This document shows positions 35,622-48,154 of a stretch of DNA of 64,000 bases, in pieces. The position numbers and the translations under genes are program-made. The stretch's first letter is position 1; every line of letters starts with the position of its first letter. The stretch comes from Rhodococcus sp. HNM0569 (GTDB taxonomy: Bacteria; Actinomycetota; Actinomycetes; Mycobacteriales; Mycobacteriaceae): positions 62,001 to 126,000 of the forward strand of contig NZ_JAASAE010000001.1 in the NCBI RefSeq assembly GCF_012726205.1, in the 5' to 3' direction. The notes beneath the pieces are model-generated. The model worked only from the letters and a program-made list of their open reading frames with translations, made no database searches and had not been told where the DNA came from.

Positions 35622-36814
35622 TACTTCGTGACTCCGGTTCGTGCGGACAGCAGGCGGGTGAAACGGTCGAACAGGTACGCGGCGTCGTGCGGACCCGCGG
35701 CGGCCTCGGGGTGGTACTGCACCGAGAAGGCCGATCCGTCGAGCAGGCGTACGCCCTCGACGGTGCCGTCGTTGGCGCAGGTGTGGCTCACCACCGCGCG
35801 GCCGAACGGGGTGTCGAACTCCTCGCCGGCCTCGCCCTCGAGCGCGAACCCGTGGTTCTGCGCCGTGATCGCGATGCGCCCCGTCTCGTGTTCGACGACC
35901 GGGATGTTGATGCCCCGGTGGCCGAACTTCATCTTGTAGGTGCCACGGCCCAGCGCGCGGCCGAGGATCTGGTTGCCGAAGCAGATGCCGAACAGCGGCA
36001 GCCCCTCGCCGAGCACGTCGCGGGTGAGCTGGACGGCGCCGTCCGCGGTGGCCGGGTCGCCCGGGCCGTTGGACAGGAAGACGCCGTCGGCGCCCGCCGC
36101 GCGGATGTCGTCGAGCGTCGCGTTCGACGGCAGCACGTGCACGCGCACACCGCGCTGCGCGAACATGCGCGGCGTGTTCGTCTTGATGCCGAGGTCGATC
36201 GCCGCCACGGTGTACAGCGGGTCCCCGTCGGGGTCGATCGTGTAGCCGCTCGTGGTGGTGACTTCGCCCGCGAGGTCGGCACCGAGCATCGACGGCTGGT
36301 TGCGGACGCGGCTCACGAGCTCGTCGGTGTCGAGCGAGCCGTCCGCGGCGAACGCGAGCGCGCTGCCCGAGAAGATGCCTGCGCGCATCGAGCCGCGGGT
36401 GCGCAGGTGCCGCACGAGGGCACGGGTGTCGATGCCCGCGAGCCCCACGACGTCCTGACGCACCAGCGCATCCTGCAACGAGCCGGTGGCGCGCCAGTTC
36501 GAGGTGCGTCGCGACGGGTCGCGGACGACATAACCCGCGACCCAGATGCGTGCACCGGCACGGGCGCCGTCCGGGCCGACGGACTCGTCGTCCTCGTCGT
36601 TCCAGCCGGTGTTGCCGATCTGCGGCGCCGTCGACACCACGATCTGACGGTGGTAGCTGGGGTCGGTCAGCGTCTCCTGGTAGCCGGTCATGCCGGTGCT
36701 GAAGACGGCCTCGCCGAGAGTCTGGCCGACGGCACCGAAGCTGGTGCCGCGGAAGACCCGCCCGTCCTCGAGGACCAGGACCGCGAGGTCGTTACTGCGG
36801 TCGCTGCCGTTCAT
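35621..36814 (-). CDS. carA: Carbamoyl phosphate synthase, small (glutaminase) subunit
   Basis: CarA supplies ammonia from glutamine to CarB. The 397-residue product has the N-terminal CPSase domain ([19 protein letters not shown]) and a class I glutamine amidotransferase domain with [18 protein letters not shown], the nucleophile Cys in [18 protein letters not shown] and His-Glu in [22 protein letters not shown] at 36814 overlaps the preceding membrane-protein stop as ATGA. Confidence 0.97.
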
Positions 36815-37410
36815 TGCTTGTCTCCGTTCTGCTGTGTGCCGGTCTCGGTGTTCGAGGGCACTGTGTTGTCGGGCGCGGTGTCGTCCGGGACAGCCGAGTC
36901 GTCGGGCTGTCCCGATCGTCGTCGCGGGTCACCCTCGACCCACCCCGGGTAGGCGCTCTTGTCGTCTGCGCGGAAGCCGGTGTCGATCTCGGTTCCGGTG
37001 GGCAACTCCCACCGGATCACGAGGACGCCGTCCTTCGTCATGACCTTGCCTGCGAGGCCCCGCTCGGTACGGATCGCGCGGATCGACTCGTCGGGAATCC
37101 AGATCGGCGACGCGCCGTCGCGATCCAGCAGGATGCCGCTCGCGAAGCGCGTGAGCTCGCCCGCCGCCCGGTACCCGAGGTCGCCCACCGCGATACGGTC
37201 CTGCCAGCTCGGGGCGAGGGTGCTGCCGACGTACAGGCCGGTGACCGGCGGGACGGTCGGTGCGCCGAGGGTTGCCGGCACCGGCGGCAAGGCACCGACG
37301 CGGTCGGCCTGGCGCTTCGCGCGGCCACGCCAGCCCCAGTACATGAGTGCGAGCGCCGCGATCCAGAAGAGCACGCAGCCAACGACCCACAGTGTGCGTT
37401 CGAGATCCAC
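36811..37410 (-). CDS. Membrane-anchored PH-like protein of the pyr operon (Rv1382-like)
   Basis: A 199-residue protein with one N-terminal membrane segment ([20 protein letters not shown], residues 6-25), a soluble central domain ([50 protein letters not shown]) and a low-complexity acidic Asp/Thr/Asn tail. A homologue sits at the same place, between pyrC and carA, in mycobacteria, and no function is established. It starts with ATG at 37410, four bases after the pyrC stop at 37415, and overlaps carA by 4 bases, so it is translated as part of the operon. Confidence 0.85.
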   Translation of the reverse strand: MDLERTLWVVGCVLFWIAALALMYWGWRGRAKRQADRVGALPPVPATLGAPTVPPVTGLYVGSTLAPSWQDRIAVGDLGYRAAGELTRFASGILLDRDGASPIWIPDESIRAIRTERGLAGKVMTKDGVLVIRWELPTGTEIDTGFRADDKSAYPGWVEGDPRRRSGQPDDSAVPDDTAPDNTVPSNTETGTQQNGDKQ

Positions 37411-37414
37411 GGGT

Positions 37415-38728
37415 CTACCTCTCTCCCACCGTCGCCTGCCGCGGCGCGACGGCGCCGTCGCGGACCGTGACGCGTCCGCGCAGCACCGTCGTGGTCACGC
37501 GGGCCGGGAGGGTCATCGCGTCGTACGGGCTGTTGTGTGCGATCGACGCGAGATCCCCGGACACGACGGTCCACTCGGTGTCCGGGTCGACGAGCGTGAG
37601 GTTGGCGACCTCGCCCACCTCGATCGGCCGGCCCTGGTCGTCGAGCCGTGCGATCTCCGCGGGGCGTTCGCTCATGACCCGCGCGACGCCGCGCCAGTCG
37701 AGCACCCCCGGCCGGACCATCGTGTCGACCACGATCGACAGCGCCGTCTCGAGCCCGAGCATGCCGGGCCGGGCGACCGAGAACTCGCAACACTTGTCCT
37801 GCTCCGCGTGCGGTGCGTGATCGGTCGCGACGCAGTCGAGCGTGCCGTCGGCGAGCGCCGTGCGCAGCGCCTCGACGTCGCTGCGCTCGCGCAGGGGCGG
37901 GTTGACCCGATTGACGGCGTCGTACGTCTCGAGCCGCGAGTCGTCGAGCAGCAGGTGGTGCGGTGTCACCTCGGCGGTGATCGCGATGCCCTGTGCGCGG
38001 GCCCACCGCAGGATCTCGACGGTGCCCGCGGTCGAGGCGTGGCACACGTGCACCCGCGCACCCGCGTCCCGGGCGAGCAGCGCGTCGCGCGCGACGATCG
38101 ACTCCTCGGCGGCGCGCGGCCAGCCGGTGAGGCCGAGCCGAGCCGCGGTGGGGCCCTCGTGGGCGACCGCGCCGACCGTGAGGCGCGGCTCCTCCGCATG
38201 CTGCGCGATCAGGACGTCGAGCGAGCGCGCGTACTCGAGTGCGCGGCGCATGACCAGCGGGTCGGCAACGCAGTGTCCGTCGTCCGAGAACATCCGGACC
38301 CGGCCCACGCCCGCAGCCATCGTGCCCATCTCGGCGAGTTGCTCGCCCGCGAGCCCGACCGTGACCGCGCCCACCGGATGCACGTCGACGAGCCCGACCT
38401 CCTGGCCGCGGCGCCACACGTGGTCCGTGACGACGACGGAGTCGGCGACCGGGGACGTGTTCGCCATCGCGAACACCGCGGTGTATCCGCCGAGCGCGGC
38501 CGCCGCCGAACCCGACTCGATGGTCTCGGTGTCCTCGCGGCCCGGCTCACGCAGGTGCGTGTGCAGGTCGACGAAGCCGGGCAACAGCACCTGGCCGGTG
38601 CCGTCGACGACTTCGGTGTCGGTGTCGGGTGCGACCACGTCGGGTCCGATCGCGGCGATCGTGTCGCCGTCGATCAGCACGTTGGTGGGTTCGCCCTCGC
38701 CGTAGACGCGGACACCGGTGATGAGCAC
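37415..38728 (-). CDS. pyrC: Dihydroorotase
   Basis: A zinc amidohydrolase that cyclises carbamoyl aspartate to dihydroorotate. Metal ligands are visible: [10 protein letters not shown] near residue 60, [23 protein letters not shown] and the catalytic Asp in [14 protein letters not shown]. Length is 437 residues from the GTG at 38728, which has AGGAG 6 bases upstream and gives [12 protein letters not shown], close to mycobacterial starts. An ATG at 38776 overlaps the pyrB stop as ATGA and would add 16 residues ([16 protein letters not shown]), but has no ribosome site; it remains possible. Confidence 0.94.
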   Translation of the reverse strand: MLITGVRVYGEGEPTNVLIDGDTIAAIGPDVVAPDTDTEVVDGTGQVLLPGFVDLHTHLREPGREDTETIESGSAAAALGGYTAVFAMANTSPVADSVVVTDHVWRRGQEVGLVDVHPVGAVTVGLAGEQLAEMGTMAAGVGRVRMFSDDGHCVADPLVMRRALEYARSLDVLIAQHAEEPRLTVGAVAHEGPTAARLGLTGWPRAAEESIVARDALLARDAGARVHVCHASTAGTVEILRWARAQGIAITAEVTPHHLLLDDSRLETYDAVNRVNPPLRERSDVEALRTALADGTLDCVATDHAPHAEQDKCCEFSVARPGMLGLETALSIVVDTMVRPGVLDWRGVARVMSERPAEIARLDDQGRPIEVGEVANLTLVDPDTEWTVVSGDLASIAHNSPYDAMTLPARVTTTVLRGRVTVRDGAVAPRQATVGER

Positions 38729-38772
38729 GGTTTCTCCTGATTCGGTGGGAAGGGTGTCGCGGGACGGGACGC

Positions 38773-40411
<1,639 letters not shown>

Positions 40412-40463
40412 AAAGGATGCCTGACGTGTGTCAGCGTATCAGCGCTGGTAGTCGCCATCGACA

Positions 40464-40518
40464 ACGGCCCGGTGTGACATTCGCTTCGCAGGGCGAAGAG
40501 AAGATCACGCCGGGCCGT
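40464..40518 (-). terminator. Terminator downstream of nusB
   Basis: ACGGCCCGGTGTGA (40464-40477) pairs with TCACGCCGGGCCGT (40505-40518), 14 bp with one G-U-type mismatch. The 27-base loop holds a smaller TTCGC/GCGAA hairpin. It begins about 30 bases past the nusB stop and separates the efp-nusB unit from the pyr operon. Confidence 0.7.
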
Positions 40519-40546
40519 CGGTCGGAAGGTGCGTCAGGTCTCGGGC

Positions 40547-41068
40547 TTACTCGGAGCGCCGGGGTTCGTCGTCCTCCGGCTCGTCCGCGGGCCCCTCGGG
40601 GCGCTGCGACGTGGCGGCCGCCGCGGCGCGCACCTGCGGCGCGACGAGCACGACCTGACCGAGCACACCGTTGACGAACGCCGGCGAATCGTCGGTCGAG
40701 AGCTGCTTCGCGAGCTCGACGGCCTCGTCGACCGCGACGACCGGCGGTACGTCGGTCGCGTGGAACAGTTCCCACACCGCGAGCCGCAGGATCGCGCGGT
40801 CGACTGCGGGAAGACGTTCGAGGGTCCACTCGTGCAGGTAGGACTCGATGGTGGCGTCGAGCCGGTCGAGGTCCTCGGCGACACCCGACACGAGAGTCAC
40901 CGTGTATGCGGGGACCGGCGCCACGGACTCGTCCTTCGCCGCCAGATCGCGCCTCTCCTCGGCGAGGTCGGCGACGTCGACGTCACGCGCCTCGGCTTCG
41001 AAGAGCAGGTCGACGGCGCGCTTGCGGGCCTTGTGCCGGGCGCCGAGTTTCTTGTGGGTCGCGGACAC
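40547..41068 (-). CDS. nusB: Transcription antitermination factor NusB
   Basis: NusB binds boxA RNA with NusE and acts in rRNA antitermination. The 173-residue protein has the all-helical family fold: [21 protein letters not shown] near the start, [20 protein letters not shown] and [27 protein letters not shown] (key: [20 protein letters not shown]). A 30-residue acidic C-terminal tail follows the fold. The GTG at 41068 follows the efp stop with no gap (TGAGTG), so the two genes are coupled. Confidence 0.96.
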   Translation of the reverse strand: MSATHKKLGARHKARKRAVDLLFEAEARDVDVADLAEERRDLAAKDESVAPVPAYTVTLVSGVAEDLDRLDATIESYLHEWTLERLPAVDRAILRLAVWELFHATDVPPVVAVDEAVELAKQLSTDDSPAFVNGVLGQVVLVAPQVRAAAAATSQRPEGPADEPEDDEPRRSE

Positions 41069-41632
41069 TCAGGAATTCACACGCCCGAGGTAGTTGCCGT
41101 CGCGCGAGTCGACCTTGAGCTTGTCGCCCGTGTTGATGAACAGCGGCACCTGGATCTCGGCGCCCGTCTCGAGCGTCGCAGGCTTGGTGCCACCCGTCGA
41201 CCGGTCGCCCTGCAGACCGGGATCGGTGTGCTTGACCTCGAGCTCGACGGTGACCGGCAGTTCACAGAACAGCGGGGTGCCCTCGTGGGTGGCGATCTGG
41301 ACCTGCATGTTCTCGAGCAGGAAACGCGCGCCGGAGCCCACCGTCTCCTCGGACAGCGGGATCTGGTCGAACGTCTCGCCGTCCATGAAGATGTAGTCGG
41401 TGCCGTCGTGGTACAGGTACGTCATGTCGCGACGGTCGACGGTGGCGGTCTCGACCTTCACACCCGCGTTGAACGTCTTGTCGACGGTCTTGCCCGACAG
41501 GACGTTCTTGATCTTGGTACGAACGAACGCCGGCCCCTTGCCAGGCTTGACGTGCTGGAACTCGATGATGGACCACAGCTGGCCGTCGATCTGCAGAACC
41601 AGGCCGTTCTTGAAATCACTGGTGGAAGCCAC
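41069..41632 (-). CDS. efp: Translation elongation factor P
   Basis: EF-P relieves ribosome stalling at proline runs. The 187-residue product has the three-domain family sequence: [19 protein letters not shown], the loop [13 protein letters not shown] with Lys32 at the tip, and the C-terminal [19 protein letters not shown]. The loop PGKGP is of the kind found in actinobacteria where the Lys is thought to act unmodified; no epmA-type or EarP-type gene is visible nearby. GTG start at 41632. The pepQ-efp-nusB order is conserved in mycobacteria. Confidence 0.97.
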   Translation of the reverse strand: MASTSDFKNGLVLQIDGQLWSIIEFQHVKPGKGPAFVRTKIKNVLSGKTVDKTFNAGVKVETATVDRRDMTYLYHDGTDYIFMDGETFDQIPLSEETVGSGARFLLENMQVQIATHEGTPLFCELPVTVELEVKHTDPGLQGDRSTGGTKPATLETGAEIQVPLFINTGDKLKVDSRDGNYLGRVNS

Positions 41633-41689
41633 TTGCTTCGCGTCTCCTCGATAAGGGTCGTATCCGTTACGGGCGGTCGATCGGGCGGA

Positions 41690-42790
41690 TCACACGACCG
41701 TGAGATCCTTCGTGGTGCGGGTCAGCAGCTCGGGCTCGTGCTCGCGAACGACGAGTGTGTCCTCGATCCGGACGCCACCACGGCCGGCGAAGTACACCCC
41801 GGGCTCCACCGTCACCGTTTCACCGACCGAAAGTGTACCGGTGCCGCGCTGACCGATTCCGGGCGCTTCGTGGATCTCGAGCCCCACCCCGTGCCCGAGA
41901 CCGTGCAGGAACAGCTCGCCGTGGCCGGCGTCGTCGATCACCGCGCGTGCCGCGGCGTCGACGTCCGCGACCGCGGTGCCCGGGTTCAGCGCTCCGCGAC
42001 CCGCGGCCTGGGCGCGTGCCACGAGCGCGTACACGTCGCGCTGCCACTCCGCCGCCGAACCGAGCACATAGGTGCGCGTCATGTCGGAGTGGTAACCACC
42101 GACCTGTGCGCCGAAGTCGAGTTTGACGAAATCGCCCGACGCGAGCACCGCACCGGTGGGCCGATGGTGCGGCACCGCCGAGTTCGCGCCCGCGGCGACG
42201 ATCGTCTCGAACGAGATGCCGTCGGCGCCGTGGTCGAACATCAGGTTCTCGAGTTCGCGGGCGACGGCCTTCTCGGTGCGCCCCGGACGCAACCCGCCGC
42301 GGGCCACGAGGTCGGCGAGCGCGGCGTCGGCACACGCGCACGCCTCGCGCAGCAAGCCGATCTCGTACTCGTCCTTGATCATCCGCAGCGTCTCGACGAG
42401 CCGCGGCGCCGGAACGAGGTCGTGCGCCCCGAGCTGCGGACGCCAGCTCTCCCACTGCTCGACGGTGACCATGTGGCTCTCGAAACCGACTCGTCCGCCG
42501 GCACGGGCGGCGACGTCGACGAGATGTGCGGCGCTGGCGCGGTCGATGTCGGCACGCAGGTCCGGGACCTGCGCGGCGATCTGGGTCACGTACCGACCGT
42601 CGGTGCAGACGACCGTGCGATCCTCATTTCCGGGCGTGTCCGAGGCTGTGACCAGCAGCGCAGCGTTCGAGCCGGTGAATCCCGTGAGGTAGCGGATGTT
42701 GAGCAGGTCGGTGACGAGCAGTGCGTCGAGCTCACGCGCCACGAGTTCACGGCGCAGCGCGGCGCGGCGCGCGGAGTGATCGGCAGGCAT
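41690..42790 (-). CDS. pepQ: M24-family Xaa-Pro dipeptidase/aminopeptidase
   Basis: A metallopeptidase of the creatinase fold, 366 residues, expected to cleave peptides at proline. The N-terminal creatinase-like domain ends near residue 130. The five dinuclear metal ligands are visible: LDFGAQVGGYHSDMTRTYV (two Asp), FLHGLGHGVGLEIHE (His), VTVEPGVYF (Glu) and VRIEDTLVV (Glu). The start is the ATG at 42790. It is divergent from the B-4DMT gene and upstream of efp; a prolyl peptidase next to EF-P is a conserved association in actinobacteria. Confidence 0.93.
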   Translation of the reverse strand: MPADHSARRAALRRELVARELDALLVTDLLNIRYLTGFTGSNAALLVTASDTPGNEDRTVVCTDGRYVTQIAAQVPDLRADIDRASAAHLVDVAARAGGRVGFESHMVTVEQWESWRPQLGAHDLVPAPRLVETLRMIKDEYEIGLLREACACADAALADLVARGGLRPGRTEKAVARELENLMFDHGADGISFETIVAAGANSAVPHHRPTGAVLASGDFVKLDFGAQVGGYHSDMTRTYVLGSAAEWQRDVYALVARAQAAGRGALNPGTAVADVDAAARAVIDDAGHGELFLHGLGHGVGLEIHEAPGIGQRGTGTLSVGETVTVEPGVYFAGRGGVRIEDTLVVREHEPELLTRTTKDLTVV

Positions 42791-42925
42791 GTCTCGAACC
42801 TACCGCGCAGTGCCCGCACGCCACGCCGGTACGTCCCTACCGCGCGGTAAGGACGAGGGGCGTTCTCGCGACGAAACCCGACACGGCTGTGTGCTACGAC
42901 ACAGCGGGGCAGTATGGTGGCCCCC

Positions 42926-43594
42926 ATGAATGCGTGGGTGGTGCGCGGCCTCGGAATGGCCCTGATACACGTCGTCGTCCGCACGGTGCTCGGTATGGCC
43001 GTTCTGCAGTGGCCTCTGCACGGCAGCGGTATGCGGATGTTCGCGCTGGTCGTGGTGCTCGCGGCGGCCGCAGTGTGGGGCTGGCGCGACGCGCGCGGCG
43101 ACCGCGCCGCGAACCCGGACCCCGAGCACGGCGCCGATCTCACCATGCGATGGCTGGCTGCCGCGGTTCTCGGCGGTGTCGTCGCGGGCCTCGCGTGCTG
43201 GATCCTCGACCTGCTCCCCGGCCTGCACGTCACCCAGAACGGCCTGTTCTTCGAGATCACGTCGGGCGCCGCGTTCACGATCCTCGCGATCTTCGTGCCT
43301 GCGGTCGTCGCGATCGCCGTCACCCGCATCCTGCTGACGCGCGCAGCGCGCAAGCGCGGCGATCTCCCGACGCACATGCACACCGCGGCGGACGAGACGC
43401 AGGACACCGAGTACGTGGACAGCGACTATCTGATGACCCACTACTCGGACGAACAGCGCCCCGAGTTGGCCCGCGCGGGCGTCACCCAGCATGCGGCAGA
43501 CGCCGACAGCGACGCCGAGACGACGCGCTTCGAGGCGCTGCCGCCGCACGGCGACCACGACGGCACGCGGTGGAGCGACCCGGACGGACGCTGA
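42926..43594 (+). CDS. B-4DMT-family four-helix membrane protein (Rv2536-like)
   Basis: A 222-residue integral membrane protein with four hydrophobic segments in the first 140 residues (LGMALIHVVVRTVLGMAVLQ, MRMFALVVVLAAAAVWGW, LAAAVLGGVVAGLACWILDLL, AFTILAIFVPAVVAIAVT) and an acidic cytoplasmic tail. I recognise it as the conserved protein between pepQ and aroB/aroD in mycobacteria; no substrate is known. The ATG at 42926 gives MNAWVVRGLG; an ATG at 42914 would add MVAP. A possible extended -10 (TGCTACGAC at 42893-42901) lies inside an inverted repeat. It converges on aroB through a shared terminator. Confidence 0.82.
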   Translation: MNAWVVRGLGMALIHVVVRTVLGMAVLQWPLHGSGMRMFALVVVLAAAAVWGWRDARGDRAANPDPEHGADLTMRWLAAAVLGGVVAGLACWILDLLPGLHVTQNGLFFEITSGAAFTILAIFVPAVVAIAVTRILLTRAARKRGDLPTHMHTAADETQDTEYVDSDYLMTHYSDEQRPELARAGVTQHAADADSDAETTRFEALPPHGDHDGTRWSDPDGR

Positions 43595-43599
43595 GGCCC

Positions 43600-43627
43600 G
43601 GACCGGCCTGCGTCCGCAGGCCGGTCC
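43600..43627. terminator. Bidirectional terminator between B-4DMT gene and aroB
   Basis: GGACCGGCCTGC (43600-43611), loop GTCC, GCAGGCCGGTCC (43616-43627): a perfect 12-bp stem, 5 bases after the plus-strand stop and 15 bases after the aroB stop on the other strand. It can serve both converging genes. Confidence 0.8.
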
Positions 43628-43642
43628 CCGCCCGCGGGAGGC

Positions 43643-45357
<1,715 letters not shown>

Positions 45358-45368
45358 GACGCAGCCCG

Positions 45369-46556
45369 TCAGCGCGGCGGCCGAGACGCGATCGTCTCGG
45401 CGTACCGACGGAAGTTGGACGTGGTCTCGGCCAGCGAGTCACCGCCGAACTTCTCGAGCGCGGCCTGCGCCACGACGAGGGCGACCATCGCTTCCGCAAC
45501 GACGCCCGCGGCGGGAACCGCGCACACGTCGGAACGCTGATGGATCGCGACGGCTTCCTCACCCGTCGTCATGTCGACGGTCGACAATGCGCGCGGCACG
45601 GTCGAGATCGGCTTCATCGCGGCGCGCACGCGCAGCGCCTCGCCGTTGGTCATGCCTCCCTCGAGACCGCCCGCACGATTGGTCGAGCGCAACACGCCGT
45701 CGCTGCCGGGGACCATCTCGTCGTGCGCGAGGCTGCCGCGCCTGCGCGCAGTCTCGAAACCGTCGCCCACCTCGACGCCCTTGATCGCCTGGATACCCAT
45801 CAGGGCGGCAGCGAGACGCGAGTCGAGACGCTCCGCGCCGCTGACGAAGGACCCGAGACCGACCGGCAGTCCGTGCACGACGACCTCGACGACACCGCCG
45901 AGCGTGTCGCCGTCCTTCTTGGCCGCGTCGATCTCCGCGATCATCTCGGCACCTGCCGCGGCGTCGAAGGCGCGGACCGGGCTCGCGTCGACGGTCTCCA
46001 TGTCGCCGATGCCCGGGACCGGTCCGGTATACGGCGCGGAACCGCCGATCGACACGACATGCGAGAGCACCTCGACGCCGAACAGCTGCCGCAGGAAGTT
46101 GCGGGCCACGGTGCCGACCGCGACACGGGCCGCCGTCTCGCGCGCGCTCGCCCGCTCGAGCACGGGGCGCGCGTCGTCGAAGCCGTACTTGAGCATGCCC
46201 GAGAAGTCGGCGTGGCCGGGACGCGGCCGCGTGAGCGGCGCATTGCGCGCCTGGTCCGCCAGCAGCGCCGGGTCGACCGGGTCGGCGGCCATGATGGTCT
46301 CCCACTTGGGCCACTCGGTGTTGCCGATCTCGATCGCGACGGGGCCGCCGAGGGTCGTGCCGTGACGGACACCGCCGACGACGGTGACCTTGTCGGCCTC
46401 GAACTTCATCCGCGCGCCGCGCCCGTAGCCGAGCCGGCGCCGCGCGAGTTGAGTCGAGATGTCGTCGCTCGTGACGTCCACGCCCGCGACCATGCCCTCG
46501 AGCAGGGCGACGAGGGCAGGACCGTGGGATTCTCCGGCAGTAGTCCAGCGCAGCAC
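45369..46556 (-). CDS. aroC: Chorismate synthase
   Basis: It converts EPSP to chorismate with reduced FMN. The 395-residue product starts [21 protein letters not shown] and has the FMN-binding [20 protein letters not shown] (key: [12 protein letters not shown]), [14 protein letters not shown] near residue 135 and the C-terminal [20 protein letters not shown] start at 46556 with only a weak GAAGA ribosome site. About 40 bases separate it from the A24 peptidase gene upstream. Confidence 0.97.
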   Translation of the reverse strand: MLRWTTAGESHGPALVALLEGMVAGVDVTSDDISTQLARRRLGYGRGARMKFEADKVTVVGGVRHGTTLGGPVAIEIGNTEWPKWETIMAADPVDPALLADQARNAPLTRPRPGHADFSGMLKYGFDDARPVLERASARETAARVAVGTVARNFLRQLFGVEVLSHVVSIGGSAPYTGPVPGIGDMETVDASPVRAFDAAAGAEMIAEIDAAKKDGDTLGGVVEVVVHGLPVGLGSFVSGAERLDSRLAAALMGIQAIKGVEVGDGFETARRRGSLAHDEMVPGSDGVLRSTNRAGGLEGGMTNGEALRVRAAMKPISTVPRALSTVDMTTGEEAVAIHQRSDVCAVPAAGVVAEAMVALVVAQAALEKFGGDSLAETTSNFRRYAETIASRPPR

Positions 46557-46598
46557 GTCTTCATCTTTCCATGCTCGGCCGTGCGTGTCGGAAGCCGG

Positions 46599-47225
46599 TC
46601 ACCACCACGCGGCCGCGACCGCGATCGCGGTCGCCCCGCACATCGCGGGCCCGTGCGGGACGTGCCGTGCGGGTTCGCGGCGCACATGCCACGCCCGGAC
46701 CGCGGACGCGACGCCGACGAGCGCGGTGACGAGTGGCGCGGCAGCTGCCGCGGCGAGCCAACCGTGCGCTCCCGCCGCGGTCGCCGCAGCACCGACGCCG
46801 AGCGCGAGTTTGACGTCGCCCGCGCCCATCGCGGCGGGTACCGCGAGGTGCACGACGAGATACGGGACCGCGAGCATCGCGGCCCCCGCGAGGGCCGTCG
46901 CCGTCCGGTCGAACGCGGCCGCGGCGGCGACCACCGCTCCGAAGCCGCCGAGAGTGAGCGCGTTCGGTAGTCGGCGCGTCCGGGCGTCGACGACGGACAG
47001 GCACACACACCACCAACCGAGCAGTGCACCGCATGCCGCGAGCGCGACCGTGTCGGCGCACCACCACGCAGCGGCGGCAACCGCCGCGCACAGCGCTTCG
47101 CCCGGCCCCGCAGGCGACGAACCCGCCCAGCGGGCCACGATCATGCGCACGCCGTACCCGGCTGCGACGCCGACGGCGAGCCATCCACCCAGCGCACCTG
47201 CTGCCGCCCAGAATTCCCCGTCCAT
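46599..47225 (-). CDS. A24-family prepilin peptidase-like membrane protein
   Basis: A 208-residue polytopic protein with about six hydrophobic segments. It has the two catalytic Asp sites of type IV prepilin peptidases: SVVDARTRRLPNALT (Asp80) and GAGDVKLALG (Asp138, the GxGD motif). The N-terminal methylase domain of PilD is absent, so it resembles the short actinobacterial or TadV-type enzymes. It lies between aroE and aroC, as Rv2551c does in M. tuberculosis. No pilin or tad genes are in the window, so its substrate is elsewhere or unknown. Confidence 0.88.
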   Translation of the reverse strand: MDGEFWAAAGALGGWLAVGVAAGYGVRMIVARWAGSSPAGPGEALCAAVAAAAWWCADTVALAACGALLGWWCVCLSVVDARTRRLPNALTLGGFGAVVAAAAAFDRTATALAGAAMLAVPYLVVHLAVPAAMGAGDVKLALGVGAAATAAGAHGWLAAAAAAPLVTALVGVASAVRAWHVRREPARHVPHGPAMCGATAIAVAAAWW

Positions 47226-47313
47226 CGCATGAGCATGACCGCCGGGGTCACGCCGTCAGGCCATGCCGGGCGGCCGCCGGAACAAGCTGTGGAACACCAC
47301 GCTCCTGTGGAGA

Positions 47314-48150
47314 TCAGGCCGGTGGAGGCCGGACATCGCCCAGGGCGGCGCGCATCGCGTCGCGGGGTGCCTGCAGGCCGGTGAACTGTTCGACCTGCCC
47401 GTACGCCTGGTTGAGCAGCATCTCGAGGCCCCCGATCACGGTGCCGCGTGCGGCCGTGACGGCCTCGGCGAGCGGGGTGGGCCACGGATCGTAGATCGCG
47501 TCCAGCACGGTGGGTGCATGCGCGAGCGCGGCGGCCACCGGCGTCGCCGCGGCAGCGGGCACCGTGCTGACGACGACAGCCGCCGAGTCCGCGGCCCGGG
47601 CGACACCCACCGCCTCGAACGGAACGAAATCGATGGCGAGGCCGACCGACTCACCGCAGTCGAGCGTGGCCCGCGCGCGGCCTTCGTCGCGCGCGACGAC
47701 CGAGACGGCGCGCACGCCGAGACCGGCGAGCGCGACGAGTGCCGGGCGCGCGGTGCCGCCCGCACCGACGACGATCGCGGACGTGCCGGCCAGCCCGGCC
47801 GCGACACCCGCGTCGGCGAGCGCGCCCGCGACACCGTCGACGTCGGTGCAGTCGGCGCGCCACCCACCATCGACGCGCACGAGCGTGTTCGCGGAGCCGA
47901 TCAGCACCGCACGCTCGGTGCGTTCGGTGGCGTAGTCGAGCGCGGCGACCTTGCCGGGCATGGTGACCGACAGGCCTACCCATTCGGGGCCGAGTCCGTC
48001 GACAAGGCTCGGCAACCGGTCGCCGGTGCACTCGATGCGCTCGTACGTCCACTCGTCCAGACCCAGCGCGCGGTACGCGGCGAGATGCAGCTGCGGCGAC
48101 CGCGAGTGCGCGATGGGACTGCCGAGCACGGCGGCCTTGCGGGCTGTCAT
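47314..48150 (-). CDS. aroE: Shikimate dehydrogenase
   Basis: An NADP-dependent reductase of dehydroshikimate. The 278-residue product has AVLGSPIAHSRSPQLHLAAY at the start (substrate Ser pair), the catalytic Lys in SVTMPGKVAAL, the Rossmann loop SAIVVGAGGTARPAL and the C-terminal MLLNQAYGQVEQFTG. The usual NTD active-site triplet reads CTD (GWRADCTDVDG), so the Asn is replaced while the catalytic Asp stays. The ATG at 48150 (MTARKAAVLGS), preceded by AGGTGAGG, is preferred; a GTG at 48165 would overlap mltG by 11 bases. Upstream gene is mltG. Confidence 0.94.
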   Translation of the reverse strand: MTARKAAVLGSPIAHSRSPQLHLAAYRALGLDEWTYERIECTGDRLPSLVDGLGPEWVGLSVTMPGKVAALDYATERTERAVLIGSANTLVRVDGGWRADCTDVDGVAGALADAGVAAGLAGTSAIVVGAGGTARPALVALAGLGVRAVSVVARDEGRARATLDCGESVGLAIDFVPFEAVGVARAADSAAVVVSTVPAAAATPVAAALAHAPTVLDAIYDPWPTPLAEAVTAARGTVIGGLEMLLNQAYGQVEQFTGLQAPRDAMRAALGDVRPPPA

Positions 48151-48154
48151 CACC

